A program made the translations under genes and the position numbers. From NCBI RefSeq assembly GCF_026153355.1, contig NZ_CP110636.1, forward strand, positions 6,634,001 through 6,698,000: a stretch of DNA of 64,000 bases, given 5' to 3'. Shown in pieces: positions 8,558 through 17,262 of the stretch. This DNA is from Streptomyces endophytica (GTDB lineage: Bacteria; Actinomycetota; Actinomycetes; Streptomycetales; Streptomycetaceae). A model generated the notes under the pieces. It saw nothing but the letters and a program-made list of their open reading frames with translations. It made no database searches and was not told where the DNA came from. The first letter of the stretch is position 1. Each line of letters begins with the position of its first letter.

Positions 8558-9352
8558 CCCTGATCCCTCCAGCCACCGCCCGAACGCCGCCCGGTCCCGC
8601 GAAGTCCCGTCCCAGCGGCGGTAGAAGGCGTTGTCGCGGACCGAGTACCCGGCCGCGTACGAGGGGTGGGCGCCGCCGGGGACGACCGCGACGGCATCGA
8701 CGACCCAGGTGGGCAGGACGACACCGCCCGGGCGCGGCTCCAGGGTGTCGACGAGTTCCTCGACGGTCACCAGGACGCGCCGGGCGGCCAGCGCCGCCTC
8801 CTTCTGCACGCCGGTCAGGCCCCACAGCTGGACGTTGCCGGCCCGGTCGGCCTGCTGGGCGTGGATGACCGTGACGTCCGGGTTGAGGGCGGCGACGGCG
8901 GCGAGTTCCTCGCCGGTGAACGGGCAGGTGACGGTGGCGACCGTGGGCGTGCGGGAGGGGATGTCGCTGCCGCGGTAGCCGCGCAGCACGGCGAACGGGA
9001 GCCCGGCCGCACCCGCGGCGTAACGGTTGGCCATGCCGGCGTGGCTGTGCTCGTCGGTCTCCAGCGGGCCGGGCCAGCCGTTCTCGACCGCGTCCCGGAA
9101 GCGGTGCAGTGAGCCGACGCCCGGGTTGCCGCCCCAGGAGAAGACCAGCTTGGCGGCCACGCCCGCGCCGATCAGCTGGTCGTAGACCACGTCGGGGGTC
9201 ATCCGGGCGAGGGTGAGGCCGGTGCGGCCCTGGCGGATGATCTCGTGCGCCGCGGCGAACGGGATGAGGTGGGTGAACCCCTCCAGCGCCACGGTGTCCC
9301 CGTCGTGGATCAGCTCCGCGACGGCCTCGTGCAACGAACGGATGTCGGCCAT
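8558..9352 (-). CDS. pcaI: 3-oxoadipate CoA-transferase subunit A
   Basis: Alpha half of the CoA-transferase activating 3-oxoadipate with succinyl-CoA. Family motifs are ALEGFTHLIPFAAAHE, LARMTPDVVYDQLIGAG, FSWGGNPGVGSLHRF and VTCPFTGEELAA. ATG 9352 is the first codon of the operon. Conserved sequence ends near FYRRWDGTSRDRAAFGRWLEG (just upstream of 8560). The frame has no stop there and in fact runs open to the end of pcaF, so termination as a free subunit is not supported. Expression is presumably controlled from the divergent promoter region with the IclR-type operator. Confidence 0.9.
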
Positions 9353-9421
9353 ATCGGCCCTGTCCTCCAGCCTCTGTCGAAGATCCGGGCGCTAGGGATG
9401 CGAAGGATGAACACGCCGGTT

Positions 9422-9445
9422 GTTCGCCCAGTGAACTTAAGTTCA
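9422..9445. promoter_or_regulatory. Candidate operator between pca operon and IclR-type gene
   Basis: Contains a perfect 14-bp palindrome TGAACTTAAGTTCA (9432-9445) preceded by a third half-site GTTCGCC at 9422. Three GTTC/GAAC half-sites in this arrangement recall the three-repeat sites of PcaU/PobR-type IclR regulators. A copy with 19 of 24 identical bases lies upstream of the pcaK-like gene (13183-13206). Confidence 0.7.
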
Positions 9446-9536
9446 TAATGGACGCTCTGAGTCTGGACCCCGCCCCGGCCCTGTCAACGGTCCGCCGGGT
9501 ACGGTTCGCACGAGATCACCGCACGAGGGAGAGGCC

Positions 9537-11233
9537 ATGACCCACCCCGCCCCCGCCGCACCGTCCTCCCCGGCCGCCCCGCCGGAAGCGGTGGGTCCGC
9601 TGATCCGCTGCCTGACCGTGCTGCGGGAGCTGTCGGCCGGCGGCGGCCGTCAGGCGGTGGGCGATCTGGTACGGGTCACCGGCCTGGCCCGCTCCACCGT
9701 CGACCGGGTGCTGAGCACCCTCGCCCGGCTCGGCTACGTACGCGTCGACGGCCGCGACGCGGTGCTCGCACCGCGGTTGCTGGAGCTGGGCAACGCCTAT
9801 CTCGCCGCGTCCGGACTCCCGGACCGGCTGGGCCCGCTCGCCGACCGGCTGGCCGACGAGCTCGACGAGTCGGTCTCGCTCGCCGTCCCGGACGGCGACG
9901 GCGTGCGCTTCGTCCACCAGGCCACCCGCCGCCGCGCGATGTCCCTCGCCTTCCGCATCGGCGACCTGCTGCCCGCCGAACGCGGCGCGCCCGGGGCGCT
10001 GTTCGCGGACGCGTGGGACGCGGCGGACCGGGAACGCTGGCGCCGCCGCCGCGCGGCCGACCCGACGGACGCGGGCTTCCCGGCCGTCCCCCCGCGCACC
10101 GGCGACGAGGTGGATCCGGACGAGTCCTCAACTGCCGTATTCGAGCGGCGCGTTGCTGCCGCTCGCGCGGCCGGCTGGTCCCTGGACGACCAGCTCATCG
10201 AACCGGGCCTGGTCGCCGTCGCGATGCCCGTACGGGACCCCTCCGGCCGCGTCGTCTGCGCGGTCAGCGTCGTCAGCCACACCAGCCGGCTGTCCGCCGC
10301 CGAGCTGCCCGGTGCGGTGCTCCCCCGGCTGCGCGACACGGTGACGGCCATGGAACTCGCCCTGACCGCCCCACCGGAGGCCCCGACGGGCGCCGCGCCC
10401 CCCACGGGAGGGTCCCACGCCTCCTGGATGCGGGCCTCCAAGCAGGAACTGGGCCCCGAGTTCGTCGAGTCGATGGCCCGCGGCCTGATCACCCTCACCG
10501 CCTTCGGCGCCGACCGCGCGGCACTCCCGCTCACCGCCGTCGCGGAGGCCACCGGCCTGGCCCGGGCCACCGCCCGGCGGGCCCTGATCACCCTGGAGCA
10601 CCTCGGCTACCTCACCTCCGACGGCAAGCTCTTCCGGCTCACGCCGAAGGTGCTGGAGCTGGGCTTCGCGCACCTCTCGGGCCTGACCCTGCCGGCCATC
10701 GCCCAGCCCCATCTGGCCGCGCTGGTCGAGCGGGTGCACGACTCCGCCTCGATGGCGATCCTCGCCGGCGACGACATCCAGTACGTCGCCCGGGTCCCCA
10801 CCGTGCGCATCATGAGCGTCAACATCACCCTGGGCACCCGTTTCCCCGCGTACGCGACGTCCATGGGCCGGGCCCTGCTGGCCGGTCTGGCGCCGGCCGA
10901 GGTGTCCGCCCGGCTGTCCTCACCGACCTCCGCCCGTTCACCCGGCACACCGTCACCGACGAGGAAGCACTCCTGGACCTCGTCCAACAGGTCCGTGCCG
11001 ACGGATACGCCCTGGTCGACGAGGAACTGGAGGAGGGCCTGCGCTCGCTCGCGGTGCCGGTGCGCGACCGCGCCGGCGAGGTCGTCGCCGCCGTCAACGT
11101 CTCCACCCACGCGGGCCGCGCCACCCCCGCCGGAACCCGCGACGCGATCCTCCCGGCCCTGCGCGAGACGGCCACCGCCATCGAGGCGGATCTCGCGGTG
11201 GCCGGCCGGTACGTACGGATCCCGGTCCTGTGA
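9537..11233 (+). CDS. Tandem IclR-family regulator of the pca genes (one frame break)
   Basis: Two complete IclR units in one polypeptide. Unit 1 has a winged helix (VGDLVRVTGLARSTVDRVLS, residues ~40-60) and an effector domain. Unit 2, after a Pro/Ala linker near residue 285, has a second HTH (LTAVAEATGLARATARRALI) and effector domain (FPAYATSMGRALLAGL). ATG 9537 follows GAGGGAGAGG. The frame breaks at about 10917-10920; one added base joins SARLS to LTDLRPFTRHTVTDEEALL, giving 565 residues. It is divergent from the pca operon, with the operator between, so it is the likely protocatechuate- or 4-hydroxybenzoate-responsive regulator. Activator or repressor status cannot be read from sequence. 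Confidence 0.85.
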
Positions 11234-11655
11234 CGGCGCTTTCCGTCCCGCCACCGGAACCGGACTGGGAGGCGGCCCCCGTCTACCAGGGCGGAAAGCA
11301 CAACCCGGCCTTCCAGACGAGCGCCTGGGAGTACGCGGCCGCGAACTTCCGGCTGGTGGCCGGGCTGCGGGTCCCCCTGGAGGCGCTCGCCGCCCGGCTC
11401 CGCCTGACCCTCGAATCCAGCTGGGACGACCTGGGCGAGATGGCGGTCGCCGTGTTCCGCGTCCGGACCACCGACTTCGCGTTCACCCGGCACGACGGAC
11501 AGGAGGTCGTCCTGGTGTGGCTCGCCCACGCGACACCCGGGGAGGACGCCGCCCTGGAGCTGCTGCTGACCGCATGCGGCCTCGACCGCCGCGCCCTGAG
11601 CTTCCTCGGCAACCCGGCGACCGGCCTCACGCACATCGAGGAGCGGCCCGGCTGA
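11230..11655 (+). CDS. Hypothetical protein coupled to the IclR-type regulator
   Basis: 141 residues from GTG 11230, overlapping the regulator stop by 4 bp (GTGA), so co-translated. Not recognised. It begins with a short Pro-rich segment and contains an amphipathic region (LEALAARLRLTLESSWDDLGEM) and a beta-rich middle (FRVRTTDFAFTRHDGQEVVLVWL). No signal peptide or membrane span is evident. Codon bias is normal and it appears cytoplasmic. Its position suggests a role tied to the pca regulator or transporter, but nothing in the sequence shows which. Confidence 0.7.
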   Translation: MTALSVPPPEPDWEAAPVYQGGKHNPAFQTSAWEYAAANFRLVAGLRVPLEALAARLRLTLESSWDDLGEMAVAVFRVRTTDFAFTRHDGQEVVLVWLAHATPGEDAALELLLTACGLDRRALSFLGNPATGLTHIEERPG

Positions 11656-11725
11656 CCCGGCTACCGGCGATGCGACGGCCAACGGCACCCGGCGACCGGC
11701 AGCGCGCCGTGCGGGGCACCTCCCG

Positions 11726-13078
11726 CTACTCCGCCCCCGCCTGCGCCTCCGCCTGCGCCCCCACCGGAGCCGGAGCCGGCGCTCCGCCGCCGAGCCGGCG
11801 GGCCACCGGCACCAGGCCGATCGCGACGGCACCCACCAGGCCCGCCAACGCGAAGGTGATGAAGCCCAGTTGGGCGTTGCCGCCGGCGGCGAGGACGCCG
11901 CCCAGCCAGGGGCCGACCACGGCGCCGGTGCGGCCGATGCCGGTGACCCAGCCCAGGCCGGTGGCGCGGTCGGCGGGCGGGTAGACGCGGTCGGCGGCCG
12001 CGTAGACCATCACCTGGGCGCTGAAGAGCCAGATGCCGGTGACCGCGACCACGGCGTAGGTGAGGGCGAGCGGCAGATGCGCCCTCAGGAGCAGGGCGCC
12101 CGCGGCGGTGAGCAGGAACCAGAGGGCGGAGACCCGCACCGGGCCGCAGCGGTCGGCGGTGCGGCCGGCGATGAACATGCCCACGACGGCACCGACGTTG
12201 ATGACGAGCAGGAAGCTGACCGAGGAGCTGAGGCCGTACCCGGAGGCGCGCATCATCTGGGGCAGCCAGGTGCCGACGCCGTAGACCAGGAGCAGTCCGC
12301 AGAACGAGGCGAGCCAGAGGAGCGGCGTGGCCCAGCGGGCGCCGGGGCGGAAGAGCGCCAGGAGGGCGGACGGCCGGCCGCCGGTCCCGTGCGCCGGGGC
12401 GTCGGCGGGGGCGGGGCGGGCCATGCCGTAGCGGTCGGCGACCGCGTCGGCCTCGGCGGTACGGCCCTTGGCGAGCAGCACACCGGGGGATTCCGGCAGC
12501 AGGCGCAGCAGCAGCGGAATGGCGATCAGCGCGGGCAGTACCCCGGCCCAGAAGACCGAGCGCCAGCCGAACGCGGGGGCGAGCGTCAGCCCGAGCCCCG
12601 TCGCGAACATGCCGCCCACGTGGTACGAGGTCATCAGCAGGCCGGTGGCCAGCGCGGCCCGGCGCGGCGGAGCGAACTCCAGCACCATCGACAGGCAGAT
12701 GGGCAGCAGGGAGCCGAAGCCGAGGCCGGCCAGGAACCGTCCGGCGCCGAAGGGCGCGGGGGTGCCGGAGAGCGCGCAGACCGCCGAGCCGATGGAGAAG
12801 AGGGCGACGCTGACGGCGAGGACCGGGCGGCGGCCGAGGCGGTCGGTGACCGGGCCGATGACGAGGGCGGCGACCAGCATGCCGAGCGTGGTCCAGCTGC
12901 CGATGGTGCCGGCCGTGGCGGGGCCGAGGCCGAGCCCGGGGTCATCGAGCATCCGCGGCATGACGGCGCCGTAGACGTTGACGTCCATCCCCTCGAAGAA
13001 GACGGCGAGCCAGCACAGCGCCAGGACGGGCGCGACGGAGCGGAAGGTGTGGCGCGGAGCGGTGGGTGGCATGGGCAC
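11726..13078 (-). CDS. pcaK: MFS aromatic-acid transporter (AAHS family)
   Basis: 450-residue, 12-span major facilitator of the aromatic acid:H+ symporter type, probably importing 4-hydroxybenzoate or protocatechuate. Span 1 carries the acidic motif FFEGMDVNVYGAVMP, comparable to the Asp motif needed in PcaK. Loop 2-3 has GPVTDRLGRRPVL and loop 8-9 has GRTADRCGPVRVS. ATG 13078 has a GAGGTG site upstream. It stands alone on the minus strand, facing the small gene downstream of the IclR regulator. A near copy of the pca operator lies about 105 bp upstream of the start, supporting co-regulation. The exact substrate is inferred. Confidence 0.85.
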   Translation of the reverse strand: MPMPPTAPRHTFRSVAPVLALCWLAVFFEGMDVNVYGAVMPRMLDDPGLGLGPATAGTIGSWTTLGMLVAALVIGPVTDRLGRRPVLAVSVALFSIGSAVCALSGTPAPFGAGRFLAGLGFGSLLPICLSMVLEFAPPRRAALATGLLMTSYHVGGMFATGLGLTLAPAFGWRSVFWAGVLPALIAIPLLLRLLPESPGVLLAKGRTAEADAVADRYGMARPAPADAPAHGTGGRPSALLALFRPGARWATPLLWLASFCGLLLVYGVGTWLPQMMRASGYGLSSSVSFLLVINVGAVVGMFIAGRTADRCGPVRVSALWFLLTAAGALLLRAHLPLALTYAVVAVTGIWLFSAQVMVYAAADRVYPPADRATGLGWVTGIGRTGAVVGPWLGGVLAAGGNAQLGFITFALAGLVGAVAIGLVPVARRLGGGAPAPAPVGAQAEAQAGAE

Positions 13079-13182
13079 CTCGTCTTGGGATGCGGCGAGC
13101 GGACTGCCGGACCGCCGGAGTGCCGGAGTACCGGACTACTGCCGGAACGGCCGGACTACCGATCCCTCCGGGAAGAGGCCCC

Positions 13183-13206
13183 GTTCGCCTGGTGAACTTT
13201 CGTTCG
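13183..13206. promoter_or_regulatory. Second pca-type operator, upstream of pcaK
   Basis: GTTCGCC, then GTGAACTT, then GTTCG, with the same spacing as the site at 9422-9445 and 19 of 24 bases identical. The central palindrome is imperfect here (TGAACTTTCGTTCG), so binding may be weaker. Confidence 0.6.
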
Positions 13207-13277
13207 CTCGTGGGGCAGGATCATCTGCGCCCGTCCGGGGAGGTGTCAATGGTTCGGACGGGCAAGGCCGTTACTCG

Positions 13278-14369
13278 TCACCCGTTCGCCGGCCCCTTCG
13301 GCCCCTTCGGCCCCTGCGGTCCTTCCGAGCCCTCTGGTCCTGCCGAGCCCTCCTGGCCCTCCTGGCCCTCCGGACCCTCCTCGTCCCGCTTCCTCGACTC
13401 GGCGGCCCGCTTCTCCGCCACTCGCCGGGCGATCTCCTCGCGCGCCTCGGCGGTGGCCGCCGACGGCCAGACGCGGTCCAGCGAGGCATTCATCGCGGCG
13501 CCGACCAGCACCGCGAAGGCCGAGACGCCGATCCACAGCAACACCGCGACCGGCGCCGCCAACGAGCCGTAGATCGTGGGCCCCTCGACCGTCGAGACCA
13601 GGTACAGCCGCAGCAGGAAACTGCCCAGCACCCAGATGCCGAGCGCCACCACCGCCCCGGGAATGTCCTCCGGCCAGGGCGACCGGACCGGCACGGAGAG
13701 GTGGTAGAGGGTGGTGAGGAAGGCGACCGACAGCAACAGGACGACCGGCCAGTACAGCGCCCGCACGATGTGCTCACTGGCCGGCAGCAGGCTCACCACC
13801 GCGTCCGGCCCGGCCACCATCAGCGGCAGCGCGACCGCGCCGACCAACAGCCCGGCGAGGTACAGCGCGAACGACAGCAGCCGCGTCCTGACGATGCCGC
13901 GGCGGCCGTCGAGCCCGTACATGATCGTGATGGTGTCGACGAAGACGTTCAGGGCGCGGGAGCCGGACCACAGGGCGATGGCGAAGCCGAGCGAGATGAC
14001 GTCGGGCCGGCGGCCGGTGAAGACGTCGTTGAGCAGCGGCCGGGCGATCTCGTCCACGCCCTTGTCGGAGAGCACCGTGCCGGCCACGCCGAGGATGTGC
14101 TGCCGGACGTTGTCGAGGGTGTCGTGCCCGATCCAGGCCTGGGTGTAGCCGAGCACACCGAGGAGACCGAGGATCAGCGGCGGCAGCGACAGCAGGCACC
14201 AGAACGCCGCCTCGGCGGCCAGTCCGGTGACGCGGTACGTCATGCAGGAGTGGACGATGTCCTTGAGCAGCAGCCAGGCCAGCCGGCGCGTGGAGACGTT
14301 GCGGTAGAGCACACGGGCCCTGGTCAGACGGCCCGCGTGCCGCTCGGTTGGTTCGTTCTCCGGCTGCAC
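13278..14369 (-). CDS. YihY/BrkB-family membrane protein with collagen-like tail
   Basis: 363-residue integral membrane protein of the YihY/BrkB family (once called RNase BN), of uncertain transport role. The family core includes YRVTGLAAEAAFWCLLSLPPL, then LWSGSRALNVFVDTI, SPWPEDIPGAVVALGIWVLG and YGSLAAPVAVLLWIGVSAF, with about six spans. The C-terminus turns charged (REEIARRVAEKRAAESRKRDEE) and ends in about ten Gly-X-Y triplets (GPEGQEGQEGSAGPEGSEG, then GPQGPKGPKGPANG), which is unusual. It is divergent from the AidB-like gene with only 17 bp between starts. Confidence 0.88.
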   Translation of the reverse strand: MQPENEPTERHAGRLTRARVLYRNVSTRRLAWLLLKDIVHSCMTYRVTGLAAEAAFWCLLSLPPLILGLLGVLGYTQAWIGHDTLDNVRQHILGVAGTVLSDKGVDEIARPLLNDVFTGRRPDVISLGFAIALWSGSRALNVFVDTITIMYGLDGRRGIVRTRLLSFALYLAGLLVGAVALPLMVAGPDAVVSLLPASEHIVRALYWPVVLLLSVAFLTTLYHLSVPVRSPWPEDIPGAVVALGIWVLGSFLLRLYLVSTVEGPTIYGSLAAPVAVLLWIGVSAFAVLVGAAMNASLDRVWPSAATAEAREEIARRVAEKRAAESRKRDEEGPEGQEGQEGSAGPEGSEGPQGPKGPKGPANG

Positions 14370-14374
14370 CTCCT

Positions 14375-14380
14375 TACCGT
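14375..14380 (+). promoter_or_regulatory. Leaderless -10 hexamer of the AidB-like gene
   Basis: TACCGT followed by exactly six bases and ATG 14387, with no Shine-Dalgarno sequence. The same hexamer-6-ATG layout occurs before the LacI gene (32786) and the SDR gene (44292). Confidence 0.5.
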
Positions 14381-14386
14381 AGCTGC

Positions 14387-16030
14387 ATGGCAGCCACCAC
14401 TCACACGGTCACGAACCAGCCCCCGCCGCTGGTCGGATACGACGTGTTCGCGAGCGACCCGGCCCTCACCGAGGGCATCACCCGGCACATCGCCGCCGAC
14501 CGGCTGGACGAGGTCCGTCAGGAACTGGGCCGGCTGGGCGAAGCCGCCGGCTCCGCGCACGCCCAGCAGTGGGGCGAGCAGGCCAACGCCCATCCCCCGG
14601 TGCTGCACACCCACGACCGCTACGGCCACCGGATCGACGAGGTGGAGTTCCACCCGGCCTGGCACCGGCTGCTGGGCCACGCCATCTCCGCCGGGCTGAA
14701 CGACGCCTGGTCCCGGCCGGACGGCCATCTGCGGCGCACCGCGGGCTTCATCGTGTGGACCCAGGCCGAGGCGGGCCACGGCTGCCCGCTGTCGATGACC
14801 CATGCGGCGGTGCCCGCGCTGCGCCACGAGCCGGAGCTGGCCGCCGAATGGGAGCCGCTGCTGACCTCGTGGATCTACGAGCAGGAGCTGGGGCCGGCCG
14901 CCGAGAAGGCCGGTGCGCTGGCGGGCATGGCCATGACGGAGAAGCAGGGCGGCAGCGACGTACGGGCCAACACCACACGCGCCGAGCCGCTGTCGGCGCC
15001 CGGCGAGTACGCGCTGACCGGGCACAAGTGGTTCTGCTCGGCGCCGATGTCCGACGCGTTCCTGGTGCTGGCCCAGGCGCCGGGAGGACTGACCTGCTTC
15101 CTGCTGCCGCGGGTGCTGCCGGACGGCTCCCGCAACTCCTTCCGCATCCAGCGGCTCAAGGACAAGCTCGGCAACCGGTCGAACGCCTCGGCGGAGGTCG
15201 AGTTCGACGGGCGGACGTGGGCGCGCCGGGTCGGCGAGGAGGGGCGCGGGGTGGCGACGATCATCGAGATGGTCGCGGCGACCCGGCTGGACTGCGTCAG
15301 CGCGTCGGCGGCGGTGATGCGGCAGGCGGTGGCCCAGGCGCTGCACCACACCGCGTACCGCGAGGCGTTCGGCCGCCGGCTGACCGACCAGCCGCTGATG
15401 CGCAACGTGCTGGCCGATCTGGCGCTGGAGTCGGAGGCGGCGACCACCCTCGCGCTGCGGCTGGCGGCCGCGTACGACGGCGGCACCGAACAGGACCGGC
15501 AGCTGCTGCGGCTGGCGGTCCCGGCGGCGAAGTACTGGGTGACCAAGCGCTGCACGCCGGTGGTGGCCGAGGCGCTGGAGTGCCTGGGCGGCAACGGCTA
15601 CGTCGAGGAGTCGGGGCTGCCGCGGCTGCTGCGCGAGGCCCCGCTGAACTCGATCTGGGAGGGGTCCGGGAACGTCCAGGCGCTGGACGTCCTGCGCGCC
15701 CTGCGCCGCGAACCCGGGGCGCTGGACGCCTACTTGACCGAGATCGGTGCGGCGCGCGGCGCGGACCACCGGCTGGACCGGGCGATCAAGGGGATGCTCA
15801 CCGAACTCGCCGATCTGGAGGGCATCGAGGCCCGGGCCCGGCGTCTGGTGGAGCGGATGGCGCTGGTGCTCCAGGGCTCGCTGCTGGTACGCCACGCACC
15901 GCCCGCGGTCGCGGACGCGTTCTGCGCCTCCCGCCTGGGCGGCGACGCCGGCGCGGCCTTCGGCACGCTGCCGCACACCCTGGACCTGGCAGCGCTGGTG
16001 AACCGGTCCCGGCCGGTGCTGGACCCCTGA
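14387..16030 (+). CDS. AidB-like acyl-CoA dehydrogenase
   Basis: 547-residue flavoprotein of the AidB branch of acyl-CoA dehydrogenases (AidB is 541 residues), associated with alkylation response and isovaleryl-CoA-like activity. Motifs are MAMTEKQGGSDVRANTT, GHKWFCSAPMSDAFLVLAQA, FRIQRLKDKLGNRSNASAEV and ECLGGNGYVEESGLPRLLRE. ATG 14387 is chosen over an in-frame upstream start at 14348, because the latter lies in the divergent brkB gene and a leaderless promoter fits. FAD binding is inferred from the family; substrate unknown. Confidence 0.9.
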   Translation: MAATTHTVTNQPPPLVGYDVFASDPALTEGITRHIAADRLDEVRQELGRLGEAAGSAHAQQWGEQANAHPPVLHTHDRYGHRIDEVEFHPAWHRLLGHAISAGLNDAWSRPDGHLRRTAGFIVWTQAEAGHGCPLSMTHAAVPALRHEPELAAEWEPLLTSWIYEQELGPAAEKAGALAGMAMTEKQGGSDVRANTTRAEPLSAPGEYALTGHKWFCSAPMSDAFLVLAQAPGGLTCFLLPRVLPDGSRNSFRIQRLKDKLGNRSNASAEVEFDGRTWARRVGEEGRGVATIIEMVAATRLDCVSASAAVMRQAVAQALHHTAYREAFGRRLTDQPLMRNVLADLALESEAATTLALRLAAAYDGGTEQDRQLLRLAVPAAKYWVTKRCTPVVAEALECLGGNGYVEESGLPRLLREAPLNSIWEGSGNVQALDVLRALRREPGALDAYLTEIGAARGADHRLDRAIKGMLTELADLEGIEARARRLVERMALVLQGSLLVRHAPPAVADAFCASRLGGDAGAAFGTLPHTLDLAALVNRSRPVLDP

Positions 16031-16057
16031 GGAGGCCGGCCGGCGACGCTGAACCAA

Positions 16058-16197
16058 AAGCCCCACGGCTGCCCGAAGCCCCGGGCTGCCCGCCCCCGGC
16101 TGCTCGAAGCCCCACGGGCCGCCCGCCCCCGGCTGCTCGATGCCCCCGGCTGCCCGAAGTTCCACGGGCTGCCCGAAGCCCACGGGCTGCCCGAGCA
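16058..16197. repeat. Irregular GGCTGCYCG repeat cluster
   Basis: Seven copies of GGCTGC(C/T)CG within about 130 bp, often followed by AAGCCCCACGGG-like sequence, directly after the AidB-like gene. No gene is supported here. The 468-bp gap 16031-16498 contains this cluster and the stem-loop element at 16201-16280. Confidence 0.6.
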
Positions 16198-16200
16198 TCC

Positions 16201-16280
16201 GGGAATACCCCTCCCTGCCACCTCGTTGTGGCCCCGCAGGGGGCCTTCGCGTCCCCTACGGGATCCGTTCGCCCGCCCCC
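16201..16280. repeat. Convergent-gap stem-loop element, copy 1
   Basis: Starts GGGAATACCCC and contains an outer stem GGGGGC (16239-16244) with GCCCCC (16275-16280), and an inner hairpin TCCC-CTAC-GGGA (16252-16263). A 23-bp block (16252-16274) is identical to 30633-30655. It lies between convergent genes, so it may act as a bidirectional terminator or REP-like element. Confidence 0.65.
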
Positions 16281-16498
16281 TAAGGGCAGCTCCCCCCGGG
16301 GAGGCCTCCCCACACGGTTGAGGCTCACCGGGCCCGCGGGCCGCTGACGCCGTGCCGGGCCCGCCGGCGAAGGCTCGACGCGGCGGCGGTTCCCCGTCGC
16401 TTCGGGCCGTGGCCTCGCGAAGGGACGGGACAGGGGGAAAACCGCCGCCGCGCCGGTCGGGGAGCGGTGCCGCGCCGACTCGGCACCGCTCCCCGGTC

Positions 16499-16927
16499 TC
16501 AGGGCCGCCAGGGCGGCCGGGGCGGGCCTTCCGGGTCGCCGCGCCCGCGCAGCGCCGCGTCGATGACCAGGATGATCTCGTCGTCGGGGAGGTCCGCCCC
16601 TACGGTCAGCAGCGCCCCGCGCGCGTCGTAGTAGCGCAGCACGCGGGAGATCTCCTCCGTGGTGCACCCTGCCGGCTCGGGCAGCAGCACCACGAGGTCG
16701 GCGAAGGCCAGTACGGGCAGCGGACCGCCCGTACCGGCCACCCGGTCGAGCAGTTGCGGCGGGCTGTCGATCACATAGCCGTCGGTGGGCAGCGGCTGAC
16801 GCTTTATCAGGACGTCGACCGCGCGCAGCAGGGGGATCGTGTAGTGGCCGGCCAGCCGGGCGGCCCGGGCCCTGCGTACCCCCTCACCCGCTCCGATCAC
16901 CACGACGCGCGGAGCAGCGGCCACCAT
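16499..16927 (-). CDS. Degenerate adenylate-kinase-like protein
   Basis: 142 residues from ATG 16927, preceded by GGAGGGGG. The sequence aligns by eye with adenylate kinases at both ends. The P-loop region reads GAGEGVRRARAARLAGHY against the usual GAGKGTQAxxLAxxY. TDGYVIDSPPQ stands where TDGYVLDGFPR is expected, and the C-terminal VLRYYDARGALLTVGA resembles the final helix and strand. The Walker lysine is Glu, the phosphate-binding Arg of the GFPR motif is absent, and about 70 residues (NMP and LID parts) are missing. It is therefore unlikely to be a kinase and may be a regulatory or structural relic. It is divergent from the GAF regulator. Confidence 0.65.
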   Translation of the reverse strand: MVAAAPRVVVIGAGEGVRRARAARLAGHYTIPLLRAVDVLIKRQPLPTDGYVIDSPPQLLDRVAGTGGPLPVLAFADLVVLLPEPAGCTTEEISRVLRYYDARGALLTVGADLPDDEIILVIDAALRGRGDPEGPPRPPWRP

Positions 16928-17262
16928 GGAGCCCCCTCCCCCGCACCGTACCGACGTCGCGCGGCCGATGGACTTCCCGGCGACAACCGGCGGGTTCTCC
17001 GACGGGTGACCGGCGAATCCGCGGTGGCGAGATGCCATCGGCCGCTCGGGACAGAGTCCCGTTTACCCGTCATACGCCACAACGGTTGCAGTGCGTTGCA
17101 CTCCCCGGCGCCGATGTGGGCAATGGCGCCTCCGGAAAGGGCCGTTGACGGCACGATGGACGCACGGGACGGGGGGCCTCCCGGTCGGGCCGACCGTGAA
17201 CCCGTGAGCCCGGCATGATCGGGGGGACACCCCCCAGGGGACAGTGCACAACGGAGAGCAGC

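Noticed and set aside
6287..9352. A single 1021-residue open frame covering pcaI to pcaF
   Set aside because: Its middle part is out of frame with pcaJ, is Arg/Pro-rich and has antisense-like codon use; only the two ends are real (PcaI and PcaF).
16058..16197. GGCTGCYCG repeats as part of a protein-coding extension of the AidB-like gene
   Set aside because: They follow a clear stop at 16028-16030, and one added base does not extend family similarity.
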